A stretch of 64,000 bases of DNA from positions 14,233 through 78,232 of the forward strand of contig JBCDDF010000011.1 in NCBI GenBank assembly GCA_039180525.1, written 5' to 3'. The notes beneath the pieces were generated by a model. That model was not told where the DNA came from, searched no databases, and worked only from the letters and a program-made list of their open reading frames with translations. Each line of letters begins with the position of its first letter. Position 1 is the first letter of the stretch. Below, one piece after another: positions 9,998-17,603 of this stretch. Origin of the DNA: Halovulum sp039180525. GTDB taxonomy: Bacteria > Pseudomonadota > Alphaproteobacteria > Rhodobacterales > Rhodobacteraceae. Both the position numbers and the translations under genes were made by a program.

Positions 9998-11856
9998 GCC
10001 TGCGGCTGGATTTTCGCGCGGCGGTCGTTCTGGTTCTCGGCTGGTTGGTGCTGGTTCTGGTGACCCCGATCGGGCTCTATCTGATCGACGAGGCCGTGCA
10101 GCTGGCCTCGGTCAGCAGTTTCGTCAAAGACGGCAGCTTCGTCTTCGACAATGGCTATGACACCTACGCCTCCGTCGATCTGCTGTTTCTTTACATGGTT
10201 CCGGGCCCGGACGGCCCGGTCGCCCAGTATCCCGCCGGCTATACCCTGATCGCCGCGCCTTTCTACGCACTGGGCGGGATCCGCGGGCTTTATCTGCTCA
10301 ACTGGGTCTCGGCCATTGGCTGCTTGTGGCTGACCCATCGCCTGGCGCTGATCCTGGCGGGCCCGGCGGTCGCGCGGCGTGCGACGGTGATCTTTGGGCT
10401 GTGCACGTTCTTTCCGTTCTACATCAACGCGATATGGCCTCATGCCCTGTCGCTCTTCTGCGCGATGGGCATGACGGTAGGCGCGGTGATCTGCGGCCGG
10501 TCCGAAAGCCTGCGTCTGTGGCCGGCCCTGCTGGGCGGGGCGGCGTTCGGGCTGGGGCTGACCATCCGCGTGGACATCCTGCTGCTGATCCCGGCGCTGG
10601 GGGCCTGGTTGATCCTGTTCGCACCGCGCCCGTATCTTCATGCGCTGTTGGCGGGGCTGGGCGCGGCGCCCTTCGTGCTGGCCTCGGCCTATCTGAACGA
10701 CATCAAGTTCGGGACATTTCAGCCGGTCACCTATGGAACCTATGTCGGCGGAACATCCTTCGATGGCCACATCCCCACGCTGATCGCCCTGATTGGGGCC
10801 GCGATCTTCCTGCTGGCCTGGCGCCACTTGCCGCGGCAGCGCGGTGCATTGGCGATTGCGGCGGGCGCCATTTGCATCCTGGGCGCCGTCTTGTCGGCCC
10901 GGGTGCTGGGCTTTCTGCAGGATGTCGTGTGGGGGCTTTACGTACTCGTCATCGACCTGAGCGCGTTCACAAACCCCGAGGGCAATCGAGGGGTCGTCGA
11001 CACGCCCGAGGGATGGAAGACCTTTTGGGGCCTGTTCAAAAAGGCCCTCGGGCAAAGCCTGCCATGGCTGGGGGCGCTGGTCTTGCTGCGGCTGGTGGAT
11101 CGGTCCCATCGCAGCGGGATCGTGCTGGCCTTGCTTGTCGCCGCGGCAGTCATCCTGCCTTTTGCCGCGCGCGAATGGCATGGCGGCTATGCTCCGAACC
11201 TGAGGTATTTCCTCTATGCGGTGCCGTTGCTGTGCTATCTGGCTGCGCTGGCCTGGGGCGCCCTGACGGAGATCGAGCCGCTGCGGAAGAGCACCATGAT
11301 CCGCACGATATTCGCCACCGCATTGCTTATCACCGCCATCGACGCCTGGAATTTCCGCATTGCCGGGCATCTGTTCGAACATCTGTTGCCGCCCCTGCTG
11401 CTGGCCGCGCTGGCGCTGACCTGCGCGATCGTGGTGATCCGGCGGCAGGCCAGCCAGGCGGTCTGGGCGCTGCTTTTGGCCGCGTTCACGCTGTCGACGC
11501 TGTCTGTCTATATGCTCGATCTGCGGCAGGGGCTGTGGGTCCGGGGCTTTTCCAATCGCGTCGCCGGTATGCACGACCTGGCACCGGCAGGCGCCGTTCT
11601 TTACGACAACTTCTCCCAATCCTATTGGAAGGTGATCGAAGACCGAGACAGGATCGCCGCCATCAGCGGGTTGAACGATGACGGCGTCGACCCCGATTTC
11701 GTGCGCCGGGCGATCCTGGATGGCAGCACGGTCGCCTCTCGGATCCCCGACATGCATGACAGGATCGAAGCGGCGTTGGCGGATGTTCCACTAACCCGGG
11801 AACACGTCCGGATCGATGAAGAGCGGGTCTATATCTTCTACCGCAAGGCGCCTTAG
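9994..11856 (+). CDS. polytopic GT-C-like (ArnT/PMT-type) membrane glycosyltransferase
   Basis: This 620-aa protein has about 11-13 TM helices and a roughly 100-residue C-terminal globular part. An acidic pair sits in the first external loop (LYLIDEAVQLAS), where GT-C enzymes carry their catalytic Asp/Glu. The start is GTG at 9994, overlapping the GT2 stop by GTGA, so the two are translationally coupled. This pairing (polyprenyl-phosphate sugar synthase plus GT-C transferase) suggests periplasmic glycosylation of a lipid, glycan or protein. The acceptor is unknown. The stop overlaps the convergent DUF2892 stop. Confidence 0.75.
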   Translation: MSLRLDFRAAVVLVLGWLVLVLVTPIGLYLIDEAVQLASVSSFVKDGSFVFDNGYDTYASVDLLFLYMVPGPDGPVAQYPAGYTLIAAPFYALGGIRGLYLLNWVSAIGCLWLTHRLALILAGPAVARRATVIFGLCTFFPFYINAIWPHALSLFCAMGMTVGAVICGRSESLRLWPALLGGAAFGLGLTIRVDILLLIPALGAWLILFAPRPYLHALLAGLGAAPFVLASAYLNDIKFGTFQPVTYGTYVGGTSFDGHIPTLIALIGAAIFLLAWRHLPRQRGALAIAAGAICILGAVLSARVLGFLQDVVWGLYVLVIDLSAFTNPEGNRGVVDTPEGWKTFWGLFKKALGQSLPWLGALVLLRLVDRSHRSGIVLALLVAAAVILPFAAREWHGGYAPNLRYFLYAVPLLCYLAALAWGALTEIEPLRKSTMIRTIFATALLITAIDAWNFRIAGHLFEHLLPPLLLAALALTCAIVVIRRQASQAVWALLLAAFTLSTLSVYMLDLRQGLWVRGFSNRVAGMHDLAPAGAVLYDNFSQSYWKVIEDRDRIAAISGLNDDGVDPDFVRRAILDGSTVASRIPDMHDRIEAALADVPLTREHVRIDEERVYIFYRKAP

Positions 11857-12071
11857 CCCGACCCGCCGCGACTGGTGAAGCCGATGGCGCGGTAAAGCGG
11901 ACAGGCACCCAGCGCCGCGGTGCCCAAAAGCATCGCCCCGACGAACGCCGCGCCCACCTGCATCATCACCGGCTCGAACACGGCGACCTCGCGCGCCAGG
12001 GGGAAAATCACCAGGGCTGCGCCCAGCACGCCCCGCATGGCCCGATCCAGGCCGCCCATATTGCGCGTCAT
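11853..12071 (-). CDS. DUF2892 inner-membrane protein
   Basis: This 72-aa protein has two TM helices (RGVLGAALVIFPLA; MQVGAAFVGAMLLGTAALG) and the family ending GACPLYRAIGF. Its N-terminal NMGGLDRAMR is also typical of DUF2892 (YgaP TM domain). The ATG at 12071 starts the family-length reading. Its TAA overlaps the TAG of the convergent GT-C-like gene by 2 bp. Confidence 0.85.
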   Translation of the reverse strand: MTRNMGGLDRAMRGVLGAALVIFPLAREVAVFEPVMMQVGAAFVGAMLLGTAALGACPLYRAIGFTSRGGSG

Positions 12072-12256
12072 GACGGTCCTCCCGCTGCGGCCACATGGCC
12101 GATTGTCATAAATCGCAGCAAAAATACCGGGCAAAACGCGCCCGCGCCAGCATTTCCGGCGCAACAAAGCTCACAAAGCGGTGCTGAGGGGCGGGGGATC
12201 GACATCGCCGCTGACGCGGTTATGTCTCCTCCCACGGCTGATAGTGGGGGCCTGAC

Positions 12257-13468
12257 ATGACTGCTGGCGCGCGTCCGCGCGATCCCCGGTTGGATTTCTT
12301 CCGCGGGATCGGGATGCTGATCATCTTCACCGCGCATATGCCGGGCAACTGGCTGACGCTGTGGATCCCGGCGCGGTTCGGCTTTTCCGACGCGACGGAG
12401 ATCTTCGTGTTCTGCTCGGGCATGGCCTCGGCCATTGCGTTTGGCCGGGTGTTCCGCGAACGCGGCTGGACCATGGGCACGCTGCGCGTCAGCCACCGGA
12501 TCTGGCAGGTCTATTGGGCCCATATCGGGCTGTTCTTCGCTGTCGCGGTGTCGATGGTGGTTCTGAACCGGGTGACCTGGGTCGAGGATTACGACTATGT
12601 CGCCTATCTGAATCTGACGCCCTTTTTCGCCGAACCGCAGGCGCTGCTGCCGGGGCTGATGACGCTGACCTATGTGCCCAACTATTTCGACATCCTGCCG
12701 ATGTACCTGGTCATCCTGGCACTGCTGCCGTTCGTTCTGGCGCTGCATGCGGTGGGCGGGCCGCTCTTGGCCCTTGGGGCTGTCGCAGCACTCTGGCTGG
12801 CAACGCAGTTCGGGCTGACCGGCCTGCCGGCAGAGCCGTTTTCGGACCGCGTCTGGTTCTTCAACCCGTTCGGCTGGGCGCTGATCTTTTTCACCGGTTT
12901 CGGCTTTGCCGCCGGCTGGATCCCGGCGCCGCCGTTTCGCTGGTGGCTGGTGGCGCTGGCGGTGGCGATCCTGCTGGCCTCGGTACCGTTCGCCTATTTT
13001 CGCATCCACCAGAATGTCGAATGGTTGACGCTCTTGCGCGACGAAGACGGGCTTTTCCGCGAGTTCTACACCAAGACGCAGTTCGGCATCCTGCGCTACA
13101 TTCACTTCCTCGCCTTGGCCTATCTGGCCTTTGTCGCCGCCGGTGCGGGCGGGCTGCGGCTGATCGGCCAGGGTCTGTGGGGGCGCAGCGTCGCGGTGCT
13201 GATGAAAGTCGGTCAGCAATCGCTGGCGGTATTTCTGATGGGCATGTTCTCGGCCCGGCTGTTCGGGGCTGCGGTCGACCATATCCAGGACATCCTGAGC
13301 CAGGGCGACCCGGAGGCAGAGATCTTCTGGTCCATGTGGGTCACCATGGCGGCGGCGAACATTCTGGGCTGGCTGTTGCTGATTGTCACCGCCTATGCCG
13401 TTTCCTGGCTGAAGAGCAAACCCTGGCAGGCGGCGGCGCCGGTACCTCGGCGGGCGACGGTGCCGTGA
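12257..13468 (+). CDS. opgC: OpgC-family succinyltransferase-like membrane protein
   Basis: This 403-aa integral membrane protein has about 10 TM helices. The N-terminus PRLDFFRGIGMLIIFTAHMPGN and SDATEIFVFCSGMASA are hallmarks of the OpgC group, related to acyltransferase 3. OpgC adds succinyl groups to osmoregulated periplasmic glucans. The glucan synthase OpgH is encoded 4 kb downstream, with an unrelated cluster between. The start is the ATG at 12257, with GGGGG about 8 nt before it. Confidence 0.88.
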   Translation: MTAGARPRDPRLDFFRGIGMLIIFTAHMPGNWLTLWIPARFGFSDATEIFVFCSGMASAIAFGRVFRERGWTMGTLRVSHRIWQVYWAHIGLFFAVAVSMVVLNRVTWVEDYDYVAYLNLTPFFAEPQALLPGLMTLTYVPNYFDILPMYLVILALLPFVLALHAVGGPLLALGAVAALWLATQFGLTGLPAEPFSDRVWFFNPFGWALIFFTGFGFAAGWIPAPPFRWWLVALAVAILLASVPFAYFRIHQNVEWLTLLRDEDGLFREFYTKTQFGILRYIHFLALAYLAFVAAGAGGLRLIGQGLWGRSVAVLMKVGQQSLAVFLMGMFSARLFGAAVDHIQDILSQGDPEAEIFWSMWVTMAAANILGWLLLIVTAYAVSWLKSKPWQAAAPVPRRATVP

Positions 13469-13551
13469 TGGGTGGTTTTGCGCCAGTGGCTTGCCTGCGG
13501 CCCGGGGGTTTGAAAGGGTCCGGCGGGGATTGCCGGGACATTGCGTGACGC

Positions 13552-14304
13552 ATGGACGACGCCTTTTGGTCTGACACTCTGGCCTATGGCCGTGGCGAGG
13601 TCGCCAGCGCGCCCGCCGATCCGACCGGCGCGGCAGTGTTCGGGCCCATGGTGGAGGCGGCGCGACGCGACCGTCCTTTGATCGTGGCGCAGCTTGGACA
13701 GTCGCTGGACGGGCGCATCGCCACGCCCGAGGGCGAGTCGCGCTACATCAACGGTGAACAGGCGCTGCGCCATCTGCACCGGCTGCGTGCGCTGGTCGAT
13801 GCGGTGGTGATCGGCGCGGGCACCGCGCGCGCCGACGACCCGCGGCTGACCGTGCGTGACTGCGCCGGGCCGAACCCCGCGCGGGTGGTGATCGACCCGA
13901 ACGGCACCATCCCGCCGGATGCGCAGGTCTGGGCCGAAGACGGCGCCCGGCGGCTGGTGGTGGGCGGCCATCCCGGCCTGCCGGCCGGTGTCACGCGGCT
14001 TGCGCTGCGGGGCGCGCCGATCCCACCGCAACAGATCCTGGCCGCGCTCCACGCCCGCGGTCTGTCGCGCGTGTTGATCGAGGGCGGCGGGCGCACCGTC
14101 AGCCAGTTCCTGGGCGCCGGTGCGATCGACGTGCTGCATCTGCTGATCGGCCCGGTGATCCTGGGCGAGGGGCTGCCGGGCCTGGCCTGGCCGCGGGCGG
14201 ACCGCTTAGACCATGCCCCCCGGCCACGCACCCGCACGCATGTTTTTGCGGGCGGCGACATCCTGGTCGCCTGCGATTTCCGCGCTCAGGGGGCTGGCGG
14301 ATAG
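13552..14304 (+). CDS. RibD C-terminal domain reductase
   Basis: This 250-aa protein has a DHFR-like RibD_C fold from about residue 40: RPLIVAQLGQSLDGRIAT, then DAVVIGAGTARADDPRLTVR, and the nucleotide-binding VLIEGGGRTVSQFLGAGAID. RibD C-domains reduce the ribosyl side chain of pyrimidine intermediates in flavin synthesis with NADPH. There is no deaminase domain. Its 3' end overlaps the convergent methyltransferase gene by 19 bp. The adjoining PTPS-like and MDR genes suggest a separate pterin- or flavin-like pathway rather than housekeeping riboflavin synthesis (inference). Confidence 0.85.
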   Translation: MDDAFWSDTLAYGRGEVASAPADPTGAAVFGPMVEAARRDRPLIVAQLGQSLDGRIATPEGESRYINGEQALRHLHRLRALVDAVVIGAGTARADDPRLTVRDCAGPNPARVVIDPNGTIPPDAQVWAEDGARRLVVGGHPGLPAGVTRLALRGAPIPPQQILAALHARGLSRVLIEGGGRTVSQFLGAGAIDVLHLLIGPVILGEGLPGLAWPRADRLDHAPRPRTRTHVFAGGDILVACDFRAQGAGG

Positions 14305-15068
14305 GCGAACAGATCCGTGTGGCCCACGGTCGTCTCCGGGGGGCGGTCGCGGCGCGCGGCCAGCCACGTCTCGCCCATGTGCCGGGGGATCAGATCGGCC
14401 TCGATCAAGGCGCCCGCCCAGCCGTGCAACAACTCGGCGATCAAGGCGCCGTCCCGCTCAGGGCGCAGCACCCAGGGGCTGTCGCCCGTGATCACTTCAT
14501 AGCCGGCCTCGCGCAACGCCTGCGACAGGACCTCCACGGCGGTCGGCCCGGCGGCTGGGCCGCCCAGGCCCTTGTCGCCGCGCTGGTGGCGCAAAAAACC
14601 GTCGATCATCGCGGTATCGCGGCTGTCCGGCGGGTCGAGCGTCAGCCGCCCGTCGAAGGTCAGCGTCGCCAACAAGGGCAGCCGCGCGGCAGTCAAAGCC
14701 GCCACGAAACCCGCGATCCAGCCCGCCGCAGCCAGATCGAACAGGGCGGAGGCCGTGACCAGCCCGCAGCCCGCCGGCCAGGGTGGCGGCAGGACGTTCA
14801 GATCATGCACCACGGTCGTGGCCCGAGGGTTTCGCGCGCGCGCACGGGCCAGATTGGCGGCATCGGCATCGATCAGGCACCAGCGCGTGCCCGGATCGAA
14901 CAAGGGGCCAAAGGCGCGAATGCTGCCCCCGGTGCCGCTGCCCAGGTCGCAAATCGATCCGGGCGCGGGCACATGTTCGCGCGCCGCCGCCAGCACCGAT
15001 GGCGCGCGCGCGCGCCGGTCGGCCGGTTCGCGCAAAGCCAGCCAATCGGCGGGAAACCCGGTGGTCAT
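14286..15068 (-). CDS. class I SAM-dependent methyltransferase
   Basis: This 260-aa protein has SAM motif I SICDLGSGTGGSIRAF near residues 38-53, an acidic strand end (WCLIDADAANLARA), motif HDLNVLPPPWPAGCGLVTASALFDL and later strands typical of Rossmann methyltransferases. The substrate is unknown. The ATG at 15068 overlaps the upstream glycosyltransferase stop (ATGA). It is the last gene of the MDR-PTPS-GT4-methyltransferase run. Confidence 0.85.
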   Translation of the reverse strand: MTTGFPADWLALREPADRRARAPSVLAAAREHVPAPGSICDLGSGTGGSIRAFGPLFDPGTRWCLIDADAANLARARARNPRATTVVHDLNVLPPPWPAGCGLVTASALFDLAAAGWIAGFVAALTAARLPLLATLTFDGRLTLDPPDSRDTAMIDGFLRHQRGDKGLGGPAAGPTAVEVLSQALREAGYEVITGDSPWVLRPERDGALIAELLHGWAGALIEADLIPRHMGETWLAARRDRPPETTVGHTDLFAYPPAP

Positions 15069-16102
15069 AGCCGCGCCAGAACCGCGGCCACCCGGGCCGC
15101 TGTGTCGGGCCAGCCGGGCAATGCCCGCCCGGCGGCCCAGGCGGCGGCGGACAGTTTGCCGTGGCAGGCGGGATCGCTCAGCACCCGGCGCAGGGCGCCG
15201 GCGAAGGCAGCCGGGTCGTCCGGCGGCACCAGCAATCCCGCCTCTGCCGGTACGGTGTCGGACACCGCCCCGGCGCGGCAGGCGACAATGGGCAGGCCAT
15301 GCGACAAAGCCTCGGCAAAGACCATGCCGTAGCCCTCATAGCGGCTGGCCAGGGCAAAGACCGTGGCGCCGGCGTAATGCGCGCGCAATTCGGTGGCGGA
15401 CAATTCGCCGACAAAACGCACCCGATCCCGCAGAGACAGCGTTTCGACCAGATCGCGCAGGGCTGCCGCGACATGCGCGTCGCGCGCCCCGCCGACCAGC
15501 GACAGCCGCCAGTCCAGATCGCCCAGATCGGCCAGGGCCCGCAGCAGCACGTCATGCGCCTTGCGCGCGGTCAGCGACCCGACACACAGAACATGCGGCG
15601 GCGCGCCGCCCACGGCGGGGCGGTCCGGCCGGTCGATACCGGGCAGCGCCACGGTCAGCCGCACGGGCGGGACGGCGTAATCCCTCACCAACACCTCGCC
15701 GGTGTGCGGGCTGGTGACGACCACCGCCGCCGCAGCGGCCAGATTGGCCCGTTCCCGCGCCGCGACCGCCCGCGTGGCGGCGGTATCCAGCCCGCCTTCC
15801 AGTGCCAGCGGATGGTGCACCAACGCCACCAGCGGCACCTCGATCCCGACCACCGCGGCGGGATCCAGCGCGCCAAAGGCCAGACCGTCGACCACCAGCG
15901 GCCGGTCCGCCGGCACCGCCGCCAACGCGGTGGCGGCGTGGCGCATCTCCTCGGCGGAGGGCGTGGGAAACCCGTCACCCAGCCGCAGCGGCGCCACCCG
16001 CCAGCCGTGTTCCGGCAACGCCCGGCTCAGGCGTTTGTCATAGATATAGCCGCCGGTCAGCGTGTCCGGGTCGCCGGGAATGGCAAAGACGACCTCACGC
16101 AC
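15065..16102 (-). CDS. GT4-family glycosyltransferase
   Basis: This 345-aa protein has a GT-B fold. The N-terminal domain starts REVVFAIPGDPDTLTGGYIYD; the C-terminal donor domain has VLCVGSLTARKAHDVLLRAL and the GT4 E-x7-E motif in SRYEGYGMVFAEALSHGLPIV. The start is GTG at 16102, overlapping the PTPS-like stop by 8 bp. Its place between a pterin-synthase-like gene and a methyltransferase points to glycosylation of a small molecule (inference), but lipids or polysaccharides cannot be excluded. Confidence 0.87.
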   Translation of the reverse strand: MREVVFAIPGDPDTLTGGYIYDKRLSRALPEHGWRVAPLRLGDGFPTPSAEEMRHAATALAAVPADRPLVVDGLAFGALDPAAVVGIEVPLVALVHHPLALEGGLDTAATRAVAARERANLAAAAAVVVTSPHTGEVLVRDYAVPPVRLTVALPGIDRPDRPAVGGAPPHVLCVGSLTARKAHDVLLRALADLGDLDWRLSLVGGARDAHVAAALRDLVETLSLRDRVRFVGELSATELRAHYAGATVFALASRYEGYGMVFAEALSHGLPIVACRAGAVSDTVPAEAGLLVPPDDPAAFAGALRRVLSDPACHGKLSAAAWAAGRALPGWPDTAARVAAVLARL

Positions 16103-16502
16103 GCGGCAGCGCCGCCTCGGCCCAGGCGCGCGCGATATGGCTTTCGTTCAGCGTCACCCGCAGCCGGTCGATGCCCGCGGCATCCGCGCCCAACCGGCCG
16201 GCGGCGATCTCTTCGGCCATGCGGTCCAGGATCCAGCCCGCCAGCACCTCGGTCGTGGAACGTTTGCCGTCAAAGACGTCCATCTCGTCCAGATTGCGAT
16301 AGTTGATGGGCGCGATGACCCGTTTCAGCGCCTCTGCCGCCAAGCCGATATCGACGACGATGTCGTTATCGGTCAGCGTCTGGCGGAAAAAGGTCACGTC
16401 GATGACAAAGGTAGCGCCATGCATCTGCTGGGCGGGGCCGAACGCCACTCCGGGCAGGGAATGGGCAATCATGACGTGGTCGCGCACTTCCAGGGCATAC
16501 AT
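16095..16502 (-). CDS. PTPS/QueD-fold protein lacking canonical active-site residues
   Basis: This 135-aa protein has the length and order of 6-pyruvoyl-/6-carboxytetrahydropterin synthases: AHSLPG (H14), MHGATFVIDV (H28), VVDIG, then STTEVLAGWI and LNES (Glu). The canonical Cys four residues before the first His of the HGH motif is Ala (A24), the second His of HGH is Ala (A30), and the usual DHH segment reads INYRNLDE. It may therefore be a changed enzyme or a non-catalytic homologue. It sits 3 bp downstream of the MDR gene. Confidence 0.8.
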   Translation of the reverse strand: MYALEVRDHVMIAHSLPGVAFGPAQQMHGATFVIDVTFFRQTLTDNDIVVDIGLAAEALKRVIAPINYRNLDEMDVFDGKRSTTEVLAGWILDRMAEEIAAGRLGADAAGIDRLRVTLNESHIARAWAEAALPRA

Positions 16503-16505
16503 CGG

Positions 16506-17480
16506 TCAGGCATCTCCATAGGTCAGGACGCAACATAGAACATCGGACGCCGGGTCCAGCAGCGGCGGCAACGCCGAGGGCGCTTCGGCGAATGGCACGC
16601 GATGGGTGATCAATGCATCGAGCGCCGGCCAGTCCGCCAAAAGGCGCAGCGCGGTTTGCAGCCGCCGGGCATGGGTCCAGCGCGGGGCACGGTCGGGCGG
16701 GATCGCGCCGACCTGGGAGGAGACGATCTGCAGCCGGTTGGCGTGGAACCCCCCGCCCAACGGCAGCGCGACATCCGCGTCGCCATGCCAACTGGCCTCG
16801 ACCACGCGCGCGCCCAGCCCCGCGGCGCCCAGCGCCAGGCGCAGACCTTCGCCCGCGGCGCTGGCATTGATCGCCACATCCATCTGCTCCGGCGGCGTGT
16901 CGGCGAACCCCACGCCCAATGCGGCCGCCACCCCGGCGCGGTTCGGGTTGCGGTCGACCACCGTCACCTGCGTTCCCGGCACCCGCGCGGCCAGCGCCGC
17001 GATCAACAGCCCCACCACGCCCGCACCCACGACCAGCACCCGGTCGCCGCCGCTGATGCCGCTGTCCCAAAGAACGGTCAGGGCGGTTTCCATATTCGCC
17101 GCCAACACTGCCCGCTGCGGCGCAAGACCCGACGGCAGCGGCGTCAGCGCGGCCGCGGGCAGCACGGCCCGGTCCTGATGCGGATGCAGCGCGAAACAGG
17201 TCTGCCCCAACAAAGCCTCCGGCCCGGCCTCGACCCGGCCGACCAGCGCATAGCCGTATTTCACCGGAAAGGGGAACTCCCCCGCCTGATGCGGCGCGCG
17301 CATGCGGGCCTGTTCGGATGCCGGCACCCGGCCCTCGAACACCAGCCGTTCCGTCCCGCGGCTGACGGCCGAGGCAAGCGTCACCACACGCGCGGTTTCG
17401 TTTGTGACATCGGATAACGATTCCGCGCGATGGGCAAGGCGCCGCTTTGCAATTGTCCACAATGCATTAGCTATTGTCAT
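16506..17480 (-). CDS. MDR-family dehydrogenase, zinc-free type
   Basis: This 324-aa protein has the motif SRGTERLVFEGRVP followed by KYGYALVGRVE, which marks an MDR subgroup related to BchC-like reductases, and a Rossmann GAGVVGLLIAALA near the middle for NAD(P)H. The catalytic and structural zinc ligands of classical alcohol dehydrogenases are absent. The start at 17480 (MTIANALWTIAK) gives the subgroup's usual N-terminus. It is first in the minus-strand run and divergent from opgH across 123 bp. Confidence 0.82.
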   Translation of the reverse strand: MTIANALWTIAKRRLAHRAESLSDVTNETARVVTLASAVSRGTERLVFEGRVPASEQARMRAPHQAGEFPFPVKYGYALVGRVEAGPEALLGQTCFALHPHQDRAVLPAAALTPLPSGLAPQRAVLAANMETALTVLWDSGISGGDRVLVVGAGVVGLLIAALAARVPGTQVTVVDRNPNRAGVAAALGVGFADTPPEQMDVAINASAAGEGLRLALGAAGLGARVVEASWHGDADVALPLGGGFHANRLQIVSSQVGAIPPDRAPRWTHARRLQTALRLLADWPALDALITHRVPFAEAPSALPPLLDPASDVLCCVLTYGDA

Positions 17481-17603
17481 CGAAGGTCGCGCGTGGTCTG
17501 GGCGGTTTGCGCAGGGATCGGTCACCGCGACCCGGAACGCAAGGGCGAAGGCAAGGGTGGCCGTGCCGATTTTCGGCATGGCGCACCGAGGGGGAAGGCC
17601 AAT

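Noticed and set aside
9730..11757. 675-aa minus-strand frame rich in Gln, Arg and His
   Set aside because: Antisense of the GT-C-like gene, typical of long stop-free shadows in GC-rich DNA; no motifs.
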